Source of the DNA: Actinocorallia sp. API 0066
GTDB taxonomy: Bacteria; Actinomycetota; Actinomycetes; Streptosporangiales; Streptosporangiaceae
DNA length: 64,000 bases
Direction of reading: 5' to 3'
NCBI RefSeq assembly: GCF_020991275.1
Contig: NZ_JAJLQY010000013.1
Location: 124,001-188,000 of the forward strand
The translations under genes and the position numbers were made by a program. The notes below the pieces were generated by a model, which saw nothing but the letters and a program-made list of their open reading frames with translations, made no database searches and had not been told where the DNA came from. Numbering within the stretch: the stretch's first letter is position 1; each line of letters starts with the position of its first letter. This document shows, one piece after another, positions 8,241-15,572 of this stretch.

Positions 8241-8671
8241 CTAACGAAGTTCGTAGAAAGTTACGCTTGGACCATAACTACCCTCGTCCTCCGTCCGCGT
8301 CAGAACACAGAAGTTCCGATCCGGAAACTCACTCCGGAGGCCACGCCGCCAGGAGGAGGCGATGTACTCGACCACCACGTTGGCGAACTCATACTCAACC
8401 TCCTCCTGCAAGTTGAAGAAATCCCGCAGATTGACCCGGTTGAAAACGTCCTCAATTGCCGAGATATCGATCGAACCAAGCCTCGAACACCTCTTCATTG
8501 AACGCAAATTTCACAAAAACCCCTCCTATAACACACAAACTCAGGGCTGGCCACCCATAGCGCGGCAACGAAATCGGCAAGCGAGACGTTGACCATTGTA
8601 TAAAGCTTCAGACCGAACCTTCTATCGGCCGAGAACAGCGCTTTCACCTGCGGAAGGTCATAAAAATCCAT
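8241..8671 (-). pseudogene. Decayed small gene split over three frames (immunity-like)
   Basis: Three overlapping open stretches on the minus strand look like one ancestral protein of about 145 residues. From an ATG at 8671 (58 codons) comes MDFYDLPQVKALFSADRRFG and so on. A +1 shift leads into the GTG at 8514, which has a strong AGGAGGG site and reads MKFAFNEEVFEAWFDRYLGN, then a TGA at 8454. A second +1 shift leads into IEDVFNRVNLRDFFNLQEEV and ends SYGPSVTFYELR at 8241. Sequence continuity across the shifts is my inference. The alternative is two short, translationally coupled genes. No family can be named with confidence; context suggests an immunity-type protein. Confidence 0.5.
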
Positions 8672-8699
8672 ATAACAGCTCCAGGAGACACAGTATATT

Positions 8700-8908
8700 T
8701 CTCACATGATGCAGACCATGCACCATCGAGTCGGGACAGGCATCCTGGAGAGCTCTTCTTCGATAAGCGCGAGAGTATCTTCGTCGCCAGACGAAGCGAC
8801 CTTCGCATACAGCAGGAGCAACTCCGACGCAATAAGTGGCATCGATACACGAATCCACCCGGCACCTGGCACCTGGCTAACCCATGATGAGCACATTGAC
8901 ATACTCAA
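8700..8908 (-). pseudogene. Fragment of a second DUF4240 gene
   Basis: The minus strand reads KVASSGDEDTLALIEEELSR followed by MPVP, closely matching VRIASSSDEDMFALLEEELS plus KLPIS of the intact DUF4240 protein at 7578-8228; the DNA over 8753-8812 is correspondingly similar to 8083-8142. The similarity stops on both sides, leaving only about 40 aligned residues and no DUF4240 core (WLIGQGR is absent). It is a truncated duplicate, not a functional gene. Confidence 0.6.
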
Positions 8909-9044
8909 TACTGTCCATCGTCTGCCCGCACGACCAAATGAGGTTCAAGAATTTCTCTAGATACCCAAAGCGGGCTAAACGTAGATAACGATCTTTGTGA
9001 TAGAATCATAATCGCCACTTCTTGCACCCGGAAGCAGAATTTTC

Positions 9045-9365
9045 CTATTCGGAACTGTCACGCACCACCCAATCCCGAACGGCGCTCAGGGCAGTTTGCA
9101 ACTTGTCGCGACTATCGACCTTCCGGTATTCGCATCGGGCCTCATCAGTAGCCACTGTGATCATATCAAGCTCAGATCGCCCATCCTCCCAAATAACGAT
9201 TTGACCCATAAAATTTGGACCCTCCAAGATCCAACTGACGGATCTTGGAAATAGACCTTCCGGCGACTCTTCGAACCGAGACACAATAGTGGTCCCCTCC
9301 CAAGAGTTCTGAGCCTCGCGGGTCCAGCCACGAGCGGCAACCAACAGCTCAGAGCCTATCAACAT
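9045..9365 (-). CDS. Immunity protein, TriTu-like
   Basis: 106 residues, acidic, no signal peptide. The core SVSWILEGPNFMGQIVIWED, GRSELDMITVATDE and a C-terminal helix TALSAVRDWVV resemble the small immunity proteins (TriTu) that neutralise EF-Tu-modifying ADP-ribosyltransferase toxins; this is recall of the family pattern, not a search. Its ATG (9365) overlaps the toxin stop codon by seven bases (ATGTTGA), the arrangement expected for a co-translated toxin-immunity pair. It is intact although its neighbours are decayed, consistent with selection to keep immunity. Confidence 0.62.
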   Translation of the reverse strand: MLIGSELLVAARGWTREAQNSWEGTTIVSRFEESPEGLFPRSVSWILEGPNFMGQIVIWEDGRSELDMITVATDEARCEYRKVDSRDKLQTALSAVRDWVVRDSSE

Positions 9366-10360
9366 GCCCCGCCTCCACCGAGTCGGATATTCTTCGCTTT
9401 TGGCAGTTCGAGCGCAGGGTGCCCGTTTTTTACTTCACGTCGAGAGAAAATAGTGCTTGGTCCTGACATCTTATAATCTCCGGGCCGACCACCCTGGATC
9501 AGAGTCGACCGTGGCACATCAAACTCGACATATATAGAACCCTTCCACGTGGGCTTATAGGCATCTGGACTTGCCGGGTAGACCACATATGTGAAGTCAC
9601 CCCTACCTGGTTGCACCATTCCTGTACGAAGCATCTTGCCGTACTCATCTTGCCTCATCCAGCGTCCGACTGTGACATAACCGTCTTCCCCATCGTTGTG
9701 GACGAGGACGGCCGTGGGACCGGCGAGGGTGTAATAGGTGTGGGTGGTGGTGATGGTTAGGTTGTGGACTTGGGTGGGGCGGGTTTGGTGGGTTATGGCG
9801 GTGATTTGGGCTTGGGTGCCGGTGGAGAGTTGGAGCCATTGGCCGGGGTTGAGGTCGGCGGCGTCGGTCCAGGCGGTGAGGGCGGGGACCCAGAAGGGGT
9901 GGTTGTCGGTGGCGGTGAGGGTGGCGGTCTTGGAGCCGCGCGGGCCGTCGACGTCGATGGTGAGGGTGGTGAGGTCCTTCTTGCCGGAGCCTTCGATGGT
10001 GGCGACGACGGTTTGGGGGGTGTTGGTGCCCGAGGTGACGTCGCCGGCCAGGACCTTTTCGCCGACCCTGATGTCCTCGATCGGTTTGGTGGAGCCGTCG
10101 GCCATGAGGACGAGGGTGCCGGGGACAAAACTGTTGTTCACCGGGCAGGACACGCCGTTGCCGTTGTTGTTGGGCTGGCTCTTCGGTTTCGGGCCGCGGA
10201 CCGAGAGAAGGTTCTTGCCCAGGTCCCCGCAGGACTTCCAGTTACCGCCCGCGCACCTGTAAGTGTTGCCGAGCGGGTCGAAGGTGGTGGAGCCGGTCAG
10301 GCCGCCCGTCTCGGCGAAGTTGGCGATGTCGTCGAAGGGCGCGTCGAGGTAGGCGGACAC
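9359..10360 (-). CDS. N-terminally truncated polymorphic toxin: Hint domain plus TreTu-like ADP-ribosyltransferase
   Basis: Residues 1-70 resemble the tail of an Rhs-type shell (FDPLGNTYRCAGGNWKSCGD). Residues 74-222 form a pretoxin Hint (intein-like) domain, from NNSFVPGTLVLMADG through DNHPFWVPAL to AVLVHN, with Ser in place of the usual first Cys. Residues 224-333 match the TreTu toxin pattern: VGRWMRQDEYGKMLRTGMVQ, then GSIYVEFDVPRSTL and GPSTIFSRREV. TreTu ADP-ribosylates EF-Tu. The frame is open to a TGA at 10612 with no better start than GTG 10360 and no ribosome site. No Rhs core, secretion or WXG domain remains, so this is an orphan C-terminal cassette. Confidence 0.68.
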   Translation of the reverse strand: MSAYLDAPFDDIANFAETGGLTGSTTFDPLGNTYRCAGGNWKSCGDLGKNLLSVRGPKPKSQPNNNGNGVSCPVNNSFVPGTLVLMADGSTKPIEDIRVGEKVLAGDVTSGTNTPQTVVATIEGSGKKDLTTLTIDVDGPRGSKTATLTATDNHPFWVPALTAWTDAADLNPGQWLQLSTGTQAQITAITHQTRPTQVHNLTITTTHTYYTLAGPTAVLVHNDGEDGYVTVGRWMRQDEYGKMLRTGMVQPGRGDFTYVVYPASPDAYKPTWKGSIYVEFDVPRSTLIQGGRPGDYKMSGPSTIFSRREVKNGHPALELPKAKNIRLGGGGAC

Positions 10361-10612
10361 CCCGGTACCGGTCGAGCCGCCGGAGCCGTTCGGTGTGCCG
10401 ATGCCGAGCAGCGTTGCATAGGGCGTGCGGGTGTAGGTGCTGGAGCCGCCCCGCTGCTGGAGACGGTTCTGCCGAACGCGTCGTTCCAGGTAGGTCTGGG
10501 TGGCGCCCGGGAGTGTCGCCTGGGTGATCTGTGCGGTGGTGAGAGGTGTGTGAACTCGTTGGGGGGGTTCTGGAGAGACAGGTAGGGAAACATCGTCGAA
10601 CGAGGGTCTTCA

Positions 10613-11179
10613 GTGAATGACGCCGACATCATCACCGACTCGCTCCCCCGACCGGAGTCCTTCGCGATTCTGTTCGACAGGTATGCGGGCAGCCTTTACC
10701 GGCATGTTTCGCGACGGCTGGGGCCGGTGGTCGCGGAGGACATCGTCGGGGAGACCTTTCTCGCCGCGTTCAGGAAGCGTGCGAAATTCGACACGCGATA
10801 CCAGGACGCCCGGCCCTGGCTCTTCGGAATCGCCACCAAACTGGTCGCACGGCATCACCGCGACGAGATCACGCGGTACCGGGCGTGGGGACGTTCCGCG
10901 CAGGATCCGGGCTACGAGACCTCCGCCGAGGACGCGGTCGCCCGGAGCGTCACCGCGGGCTCGGCGCGCGGCGCCCTCGCCAAGGCGCTCGCCGGGCTCT
11001 CCGCCAGCGACCGCGACGTTCTCCTCCTGGTCGCGTGGGCCGACTTCTCTTACGAGGAGGTAGCCCAGGCACTCGGCATCCCCGTCGGCACCGTCCGTTC
11101 GAGGCTGCACCGTGCCCGCCGCAAGACGCGGGCCGCGATCGGCGCCAACCCCATGCACGAGGAATACACCCATGGATGA
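10613..11179 (+). CDS. RNA polymerase ECF sigma factor
   Basis: 188 residues. Sigma region 2 spans about residues 16-80 (FAILFDRYAGSLYRHVSRRL, then EDIVGETFLAAFRKR and ARPWLFGIATKLVARHHR). Region 4 spans 125-178, with the helix-turn-helix FSYEEVAQALGIPVGTVRSR. It starts at GTG 10613 after GAGGG and ends in an eight-base overlap with the next gene, so the pair is translationally coupled. There is no zinc-binding anti-sigma factor; the overlapping partner is a single-pass membrane protein that may take that role. The -35/-10 class of its promoters cannot be read here. Confidence 0.9.
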   Translation: MNDADIITDSLPRPESFAILFDRYAGSLYRHVSRRLGPVVAEDIVGETFLAAFRKRAKFDTRYQDARPWLFGIATKLVARHHRDEITRYRAWGRSAQDPGYETSAEDAVARSVTAGSARGALAKALAGLSASDRDVLLLVAWADFSYEEVAQALGIPVGTVRSRLHRARRKTRAAIGANPMHEEYTHG

Positions 11180-12131
11180 CCTTGAAGTTCTCCGCGCCGC
11201 CGGCGCGGAACTCGAACACCGGCCTCCGGCGAGCCTCGTGCGCCAGCGCGACAGGCTGTCCAAGGCCGCCGGGAAGCGCTCCTTTCCGAAATTCACGGGC
11301 TGGCGGCTGGCCGCGACCGCGGCGACGACCGCCGCGCTGATCGGTGTCCCGACGGTCCTCCTTCCGGACCACGGGCGACCCGCCGGACCACGACTCGCGG
11401 CGCCCGCCCAAGAGAGCGGTGCGCCCAAGGAACGTCAAGTCGACCCCTCAGAATGGCCTGCACAGGCACCGAGACCGGACCAGTTCGTCTTCATCGAATC
11501 CGTCCAGACGACCGAGAACTGCACGACCGACCAGGCGACCTCGTCCACTTCCTGCGCCCCCGGACCGAACGAGATCCGACGGGTCTGGAAATCGGCGGAC
11601 GACTCCGGACCCACCTGGATCTCCATGGAATCCTGGCACCGCGTGACGAAGGTCCCCGGCTGTGTCGACGGCGAACGCAAATACAAGACCCATACCGAAA
11701 AGTGCGCACCGGTGCCCGCCGACCTGAGTGGGCTACCGCGCAGCGTGACCGGGCTCTCCGCCTACCTCGACCGCCGGAGCAACGGCGGACGGCCCGCGCC
11801 CGAACTCCGGTTCAAAGCCGGAATCGACGCCTTCCAGGAGGCATACCTCCCCCAACGGCTCAGAGAACGCCTCGTCGAGGCCATCAAAGCGGGGGCGGGC
11901 ATCTCCGTCGACAAGGAGTCCACCGACATGCTCGGCAGAAACGCGATCGCCCTGTCCTACACCTCGCACGACCAAAAGGTCGAACTCCTTCTCGACCCGC
12001 TGACCCACCAGCGCCTCGGCCTGAAACACACACTGGTCAAACCCGAAGACGGCAGACCGGCCGGCACGGTCCTCCACGAGTCCGCCGTCCTCCGCATCGC
12101 CTACACCCACACCCCCGGCGAAATACCCTGA
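11172..12131 (+). CDS. CU044_5270-type membrane protein coupled to the ECF sigma factor
   Basis: 319 residues. A short cytoplasmic N-terminus (LEVLRAAGAELEHRPPASLV) is followed by one transmembrane helix near residues 44-60 (LAATAATTAALIGVPTVLL) and an extracytoplasmic domain with paired Cys (ENCTTDQ, TSSTSCAPG, KVPGCVDG, TEKCAPV). This layout matches the actinobacterial CU044_5270 family commonly found behind ECF sigma genes. A role in sensing or anti-sigma control is likely from the overlap, but the N-terminus has no ZAS motif. The start is ATG 11172 inside the sigma stop region. Confidence 0.72.
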   Translation: MDDLEVLRAAGAELEHRPPASLVRQRDRLSKAAGKRSFPKFTGWRLAATAATTAALIGVPTVLLPDHGRPAGPRLAAPAQESGAPKERQVDPSEWPAQAPRPDQFVFIESVQTTENCTTDQATSSTSCAPGPNEIRRVWKSADDSGPTWISMESWHRVTKVPGCVDGERKYKTHTEKCAPVPADLSGLPRSVTGLSAYLDRRSNGGRPAPELRFKAGIDAFQEAYLPQRLRERLVEAIKAGAGISVDKESTDMLGRNAIALSYTSHDQKVELLLDPLTHQRLGLKHTLVKPEDGRPAGTVLHESAVLRIAYTHTPGEIP

Positions 12132-12238
12132 CCACCGCCTATCCGACGGCTCCACCGATCAGCCCCACCAGACCCGCCCCCCGTCGCCCTTCAACCGCTC
12201 GGCCTCCACAAGGTCGCCGTCGCGGGGGGCGGTGGTGT

Positions 12239-12895
12239 TCAGGCGGAGAGGGTGTTCAGGGTGGTGAAGACGACTAGGTAGGCGACGGCGGCGAGGGGCA
12301 CAGCCGTAACGAGTGCGAGTCCGCGTTCTCGGTGGTTCTGGGCGAGTAGTAGGCAGCTCAGGAGGCCGATTGTTGTGCATGCCCAGAACTGTGGGAGGTA
12401 GTCGAGGACCAGGAGGTAGTGGACGCCCTCGGCCCAGAACACTCCGGCCAGCGCGCCGACTCCCAGCGCTCGTCGCATCGGGTTCCCCGCCCGACAGTAG
12501 GCTCCGGCGACTCCGAAAAGTGGGCCGGCGACGACGCCCATCGTCAGCCAGACCAGCGGAAAGAACAGGCTCCCCATTCCGTCGCGCGCGAACTCCGCAT
12601 ATCCGTAGTACCCCACAACAAGGCCGACCTCCACCAACAGCCCGGCCAACGCCGCGCCCACAAACGAAACCTGTCGCCCGACCAACGCCCCGGCGCCGAA
12701 CGCCACAGTCGCCCACACCGCGCCCGAGTTGGCCATTTGATCCCACCCGCCGGGCAACCACCCCTGCCCGAGATTGGTCAACACCCCAAGCGCCACCCCG
12801 ACCCCCAACGCCGCCAACCAGACCGACCCCACCCGGCCCCCGGCCGTCGCCACAGCGCCCACGCCCGCCCCCACTCTCAAAGCCCACTTCCCCAC
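12239..12895 (-). CDS. DUF6518-like multi-pass membrane protein
   Basis: 218 residues with about six hydrophobic helices. The conserved-looking entry LGVLTNLGQGWLPGGWDQMA, then NSGAVWATVAFGAGALVG, is the pattern I associate with DUF6518 proteins of actinomycetes; the function is unknown. Gly- and Ala-rich helices and few charged residues suggest a small integral membrane protein of the plasma membrane. It starts at a GTG (12895). It is flanked by the sigma operon (convergent) and a decayed peptidase, with no operon partner. Confidence 0.6.
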   Translation of the reverse strand: MGKWALRVGAGVGAVATAGGRVGSVWLAALGVGVALGVLTNLGQGWLPGGWDQMANSGAVWATVAFGAGALVGRQVSFVGAALAGLLVEVGLVVGYYGYAEFARDGMGSLFFPLVWLTMGVVAGPLFGVAGAYCRAGNPMRRALGVGALAGVFWAEGVHYLLVLDYLPQFWACTTIGLLSCLLLAQNHRERGLALVTAVPLAAVAYLVVFTTLNTLSA

Positions 12896-13059
12896 ATGTC
12901 CCGCAAAAGGCTACCCAACCAGCCCAAACCCATCCCGGGCGTCGGAGAGCCGGGACGGAGGCTCGGTGTGACGGACTCGTGGCGGTTCGCGGCGGGCGCC
13001 TGGCGAGGGCGGACCGGGCGTGCGGGCGGTGAGCGGCGCTGGCGGGTGTTCAGGCGGGG

Positions 13060-13514
13060 GTGAGGGAGAGGTGGGGAGGATGAAGGCCATTATTTCGGCC
13101 TCGTGGCGCCATGCCTTGTAGCGGTCGGAGGGGCCGCTGTGGCCGGCGGCCATCTCGATGCGGAGCAGGATCGGGCTCGCCCTGGTAGTCGACGGAGTAG
13201 GCGAGTAGTCGGCCATCGGGGCTGGCCTTCAGGGTGCCGAGGTTGAGGTAGTCGTGGTCCTTGGCGAGTGCGTTGAGGTTGAGGCGGGCGCGGATCTCGG
13301 CGTAGATCTGCTCCGTCAGGGGCCGCTGCGGCGCCAGGACCGCGTCGGCGTAGGCGTTCTCCGCCTCCAGCAGCGGGATCAGGTCGGGGTCGGCGGGGTC
13401 GCGTAGCCACTGGTACTCGTCGAGTGCGCCGTCGTTTACGACTGACCCGCCGGGGTAGGCACGCGGAAGCGGGATCCGCTTGGCGACCGGAGGCGCGGGG
13501 AGTTCGGGCACCAC
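13060..13514 (-). pseudogene. Oligopeptidase B (S9A prolyl oligopeptidase) with its middle deleted
   Basis: The N-terminal 110 codons read as a normal protease II: KRIPLPRAYPGG, DEYQWLRDP, ENAYADAVLAP, LTEQIYAEIRARLN, KASPDGRLLAYSVD. Near 13178 the sequence jumps, in another frame, to PILLRIEMAAGHSGPSDRYK and EAEIMAFIL, which is the extreme C-terminus of the same enzyme (with its active-site His loop). About 550 residues, including the beta-propeller and the catalytic Ser and Asp, are missing, and the join is out of frame. It cannot be active. Confidence 0.75.
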
Positions 13515-13559
13515 CTCACCCTAGGGGTGGCCGTTCGGCGGCGGCCGGTGTTGGTGGGG

Positions 13560-14528
13560 TCAGGTGGTGATGAGGGCGAAGGTGAGGATGAGGAGGAGGT
13601 AGCAGAGGAGGACGGCGATGGTGGTGGTGACGTGTTGGGGTTTGGTGGTGTCTTGGGCGGGGGTCAGCCAGGAGGTGAGGGCTCGGTTGACGAGGGGCAT
13701 GGCCAGCCAGGTGAGGACGGCGATGCTCAGGACGTTGCCGATGAAGAGGCCCAGGTATTCGGGGACGCCGGCCTGTTGGAGTTTTTTGCCGATGGTGAGG
13801 TTCAGGATCATGACGGTTGGATAGAGGGCCAGGAGGACCGACATCGCCTGTTTCCAGTTGGGCGGTATGGTGCCCGTTGTTTTGTCGTCGAAGCGGAACC
13901 AGCCGCTGAAGGACGAGCGGACTTTCTGGACGTCGTAGTCGGCTATGCAATTTGATCCCTCGGCCAGGAGCTTTCGGCGGGAATCGGATTCGAGCCAGGC
14001 GTCCAGGTGTTCGCGGGTGTCGAAGCGGACGGCGGCCACCCATTTGTCCTGGACACCGGGGACGGGTTTGAACAGTTCGAGTCCCATAAAGCCGGGGAAG
14101 GTCTCCTGGGCTTTGCGGACCCGGCTCTGCCAGCGGAGGAAATCGTGTTCGCGGCCCCGCCGGACGTCGTGCGAGATGACGGCCGTGATGACGTCGTGGG
14201 AGGGCGCCTGCCCGGCCAGGACCTCCTGGTGGGGCGCCTCGTCGAACAGGTCGCGCGCCTGGTCGAGCAGGCTCTGCCGGACTCTGGAATCCAGCCACGC
14301 CGTCAACCGGCCGACGTCGGCGAAGCGGTACACCACCACCCAGACGTTCTCCCCTCCGGATTCGGGCCGGTACACCTCCGTGTCCTCGAATCCGGGAAAA
14401 CTCCGCGCGACGCCGTTGACCTTTTCCTGCCAGCGCCGGTATTCGTCCTCTCTGCCTTTCCCGACTTTCAGGGAGATGACCACGGTGGCCGCATTGCCGC
14501 CGAGTTCTGGACCTGCGCCGGTCTTCAC
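13560..14528 (-). CDS. Tandem antibiotic-biosynthesis-monooxygenase-like domains fused to a membrane tail
   Basis: 322 residues from a GTG at 14528. Two ABM/dimeric alpha-beta-barrel domains are visible: residues ~12-100 (VVISLKVGKGREDEYRRWQE, GFEDTEVYRP, VVVYRF) and ~110-200 (AVISHDVRRGREHDFLRWQS, GFMGLELFKP, AAVRFDTREHLDAW). Three hydrophobic helices follow in the last 110 residues (MSVLLALYPTVMILNL, GLFIGNVLSIAVLTWLAMPL, TTIAVLLCYLLLILTFAL). The ABM fold is found in small oxygenases and haem-degrading enzymes; the membrane tail suggests a quinone- or lipid-facing role. The N-terminal start is uncertain because no ribosome site is clear. It is divergent from the deaminase at 14604. Confidence 0.7.
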   Translation of the reverse strand: MKTGAGPELGGNAATVVISLKVGKGREDEYRRWQEKVNGVARSFPGFEDTEVYRPESGGENVWVVVYRFADVGRLTAWLDSRVRQSLLDQARDLFDEAPHQEVLAGQAPSHDVITAVISHDVRRGREHDFLRWQSRVRKAQETFPGFMGLELFKPVPGVQDKWVAAVRFDTREHLDAWLESDSRRKLLAEGSNCIADYDVQKVRSSFSGWFRFDDKTTGTIPPNWKQAMSVLLALYPTVMILNLTIGKKLQQAGVPEYLGLFIGNVLSIAVLTWLAMPLVNRALTSWLTPAQDTTKPQHVTTTIAVLLCYLLLILTFALITT

Positions 14529-14603
14529 GTCTGCTAGCCTAGGCGAAAGAGGAAGGGAGGACGGTAAAAGAGGCGGAAAGGAATGCCGACCGGAGGTTAT
14601 GGC

Positions 14604-15170
14604 ATGAAGCAGAAAGAACTCCTGAGCGAAGCGGTGCACCTGGCGATGGAGTCGGTGGAGAAAGGCTGGGGCGGCCCGTTCGGCGCGGTGATCGAGCGGG
14701 ACGGCGAGATCATCGCGCGCGGCCAGAACCGGGTTCTGCTCACCGGTGATCCGACCACGCACGCGGAGATCGAGTCGATCCGCAAGGCGGTCCAGGTCCT
14801 GAATCCGCTGGCGCCGACGATCCCCGAGGAACACCAGGACGAGTCCACGCTCGCGTACATGCCGCGCCCCGAGGACTCCCCCGACCCGCTGCCCGAGCGG
14901 GCCCGGATGCTCACGGGCTGCTCGATCTACATCAGCGGCGCCCCGTGCCCGATGTGCATGAGCGCCATCTACTGGTCAAGGATGGACGCCGTCTACTACA
15001 GCTGTGATCTGGAGGCGACCCGCAAGATCGGGTTCGACGACGCCTTCCAGTACGAGGACTTCCAGCGCCCCCTGGACGACCGCAGGATCACCGTCAAACA
15101 GATCCACCCCGAAATGGGCGCCGCCGCCTACCAGACCTGGACCGAGAAGCCCGACCACCACGCCTACTGA
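14604..15170 (+). CDS. Nucleoside/nucleobase deaminase (CDA fold, guanine-deaminase-like)
   Basis: 188 residues. Zinc site: His53-Ala-Glu55 (TTHAEIESIR) and Cys115/Cys118 (GAPCPMCMSAIYW). GGPFGAVI near residue 23 and the C-terminal HPEMGAAAYQTW match the GuaD-like nucleoside deaminases. An insertion of about 35 residues between the two zinc motifs (IPEEHQDESTLAYMPRPEDS) is larger than usual. I chose ATG 14604, which has GGAGG seven bases upstream, over ATG 14583. It precedes a nucleoside-type ABC transporter and an allophanate-hydrolase-like amidase, which suggests purine or pyrimidine salvage for nitrogen. Confidence 0.82.
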   Translation: MKQKELLSEAVHLAMESVEKGWGGPFGAVIERDGEIIARGQNRVLLTGDPTTHAEIESIRKAVQVLNPLAPTIPEEHQDESTLAYMPRPEDSPDPLPERARMLTGCSIYISGAPCPMCMSAIYWSRMDAVYYSCDLEATRKIGFDDAFQYEDFQRPLDDRRITVKQIHPEMGAAAYQTWTEKPDHHAY

Positions 15171-15274
15171 CCCGCCTACCGCCGTCGCGCTGCGCCTGGC
15201 GGCTGCGGCCGCGACGGCTTCGGGTCCAAAACTCCTCACCGGGGACCGCGCCTCCCCGGTGAGTTCGCGCGGAG

Positions 15275-15368
15275 CGGCGCGTCATCGCGAACGCGGGCCG
15301 CCGCCTCCCCCCGGTGGACTCGCGCTCGGCGACCTCGCGAGCGCCCCGAACGGCGCGTCATCGCGAAC
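15275..15368. repeat. Imperfect 76-base tandem duplication
   Basis: CGGCGCGTCATCGCGAAC occurs at 15275-15292 and again at 15351-15368. The bases upstream of each copy are also related (a CTCCCC...CGGTG...TCGCGC stretch), giving a diverged two-copy tandem repeat between the deaminase and the ABC operon. Confidence 0.6.
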
Positions 15369-15464
15369 AAGGACTGCTCCAGGCGCGGGGGCGGTCGGCT
15401 GCGGGGCTTGTGTTGTGGGTGCCTTGTCTCGGGGTTGGGGGCTGGGCCTAGGGGCGGTTGGTCG

Positions 15465-15476
15465 ATTGTCGACAAT
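15465..15476. promoter_or_regulatory. Palindromic operator ATTGTCGACAAT (GntR-like)
   Basis: A perfect 12-base palindrome. The TTGT...ACAA symmetry resembles operators of the GntR/FadR subfamily. It lies upstream of the nucleoside ABC operon and probably overlaps its promoter. No GntR gene is present in the window, so the regulator would act in trans. Confidence 0.5.
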
Positions 15477-15572
15477 ACACAGGGGTGTTGCCGGGGGGAA
15501 ACGTGGGGGAAACGCGGGGTTGGTCGGATTCGGGGGTCGGTGCAGTGGGTGAGGGACGAGAGGTTGGCGTCA

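Larger units (their letters stand above)
15171..15572. other. 402-base intergenic region before the ABC operon
   Basis: No coding potential is convincing on either strand. It contains an 18-base direct repeat (15275-15292 and 15351-15368) within a larger imperfect 76-base tandem duplication, and the palindrome ATTGTCGACAAT at 15465-15476, about 100 bases before the first ABC gene. The ABC operon promoter should lie here. Confidence 0.5.

Noticed and set aside
10361-10609. Extending the toxin to a full Rhs-type protein
   Set aside because: The frame is open to 10609 but holds no start codon with a ribosome site and ends at a TGA beside the sigma gene; only tail-like sequence is present.
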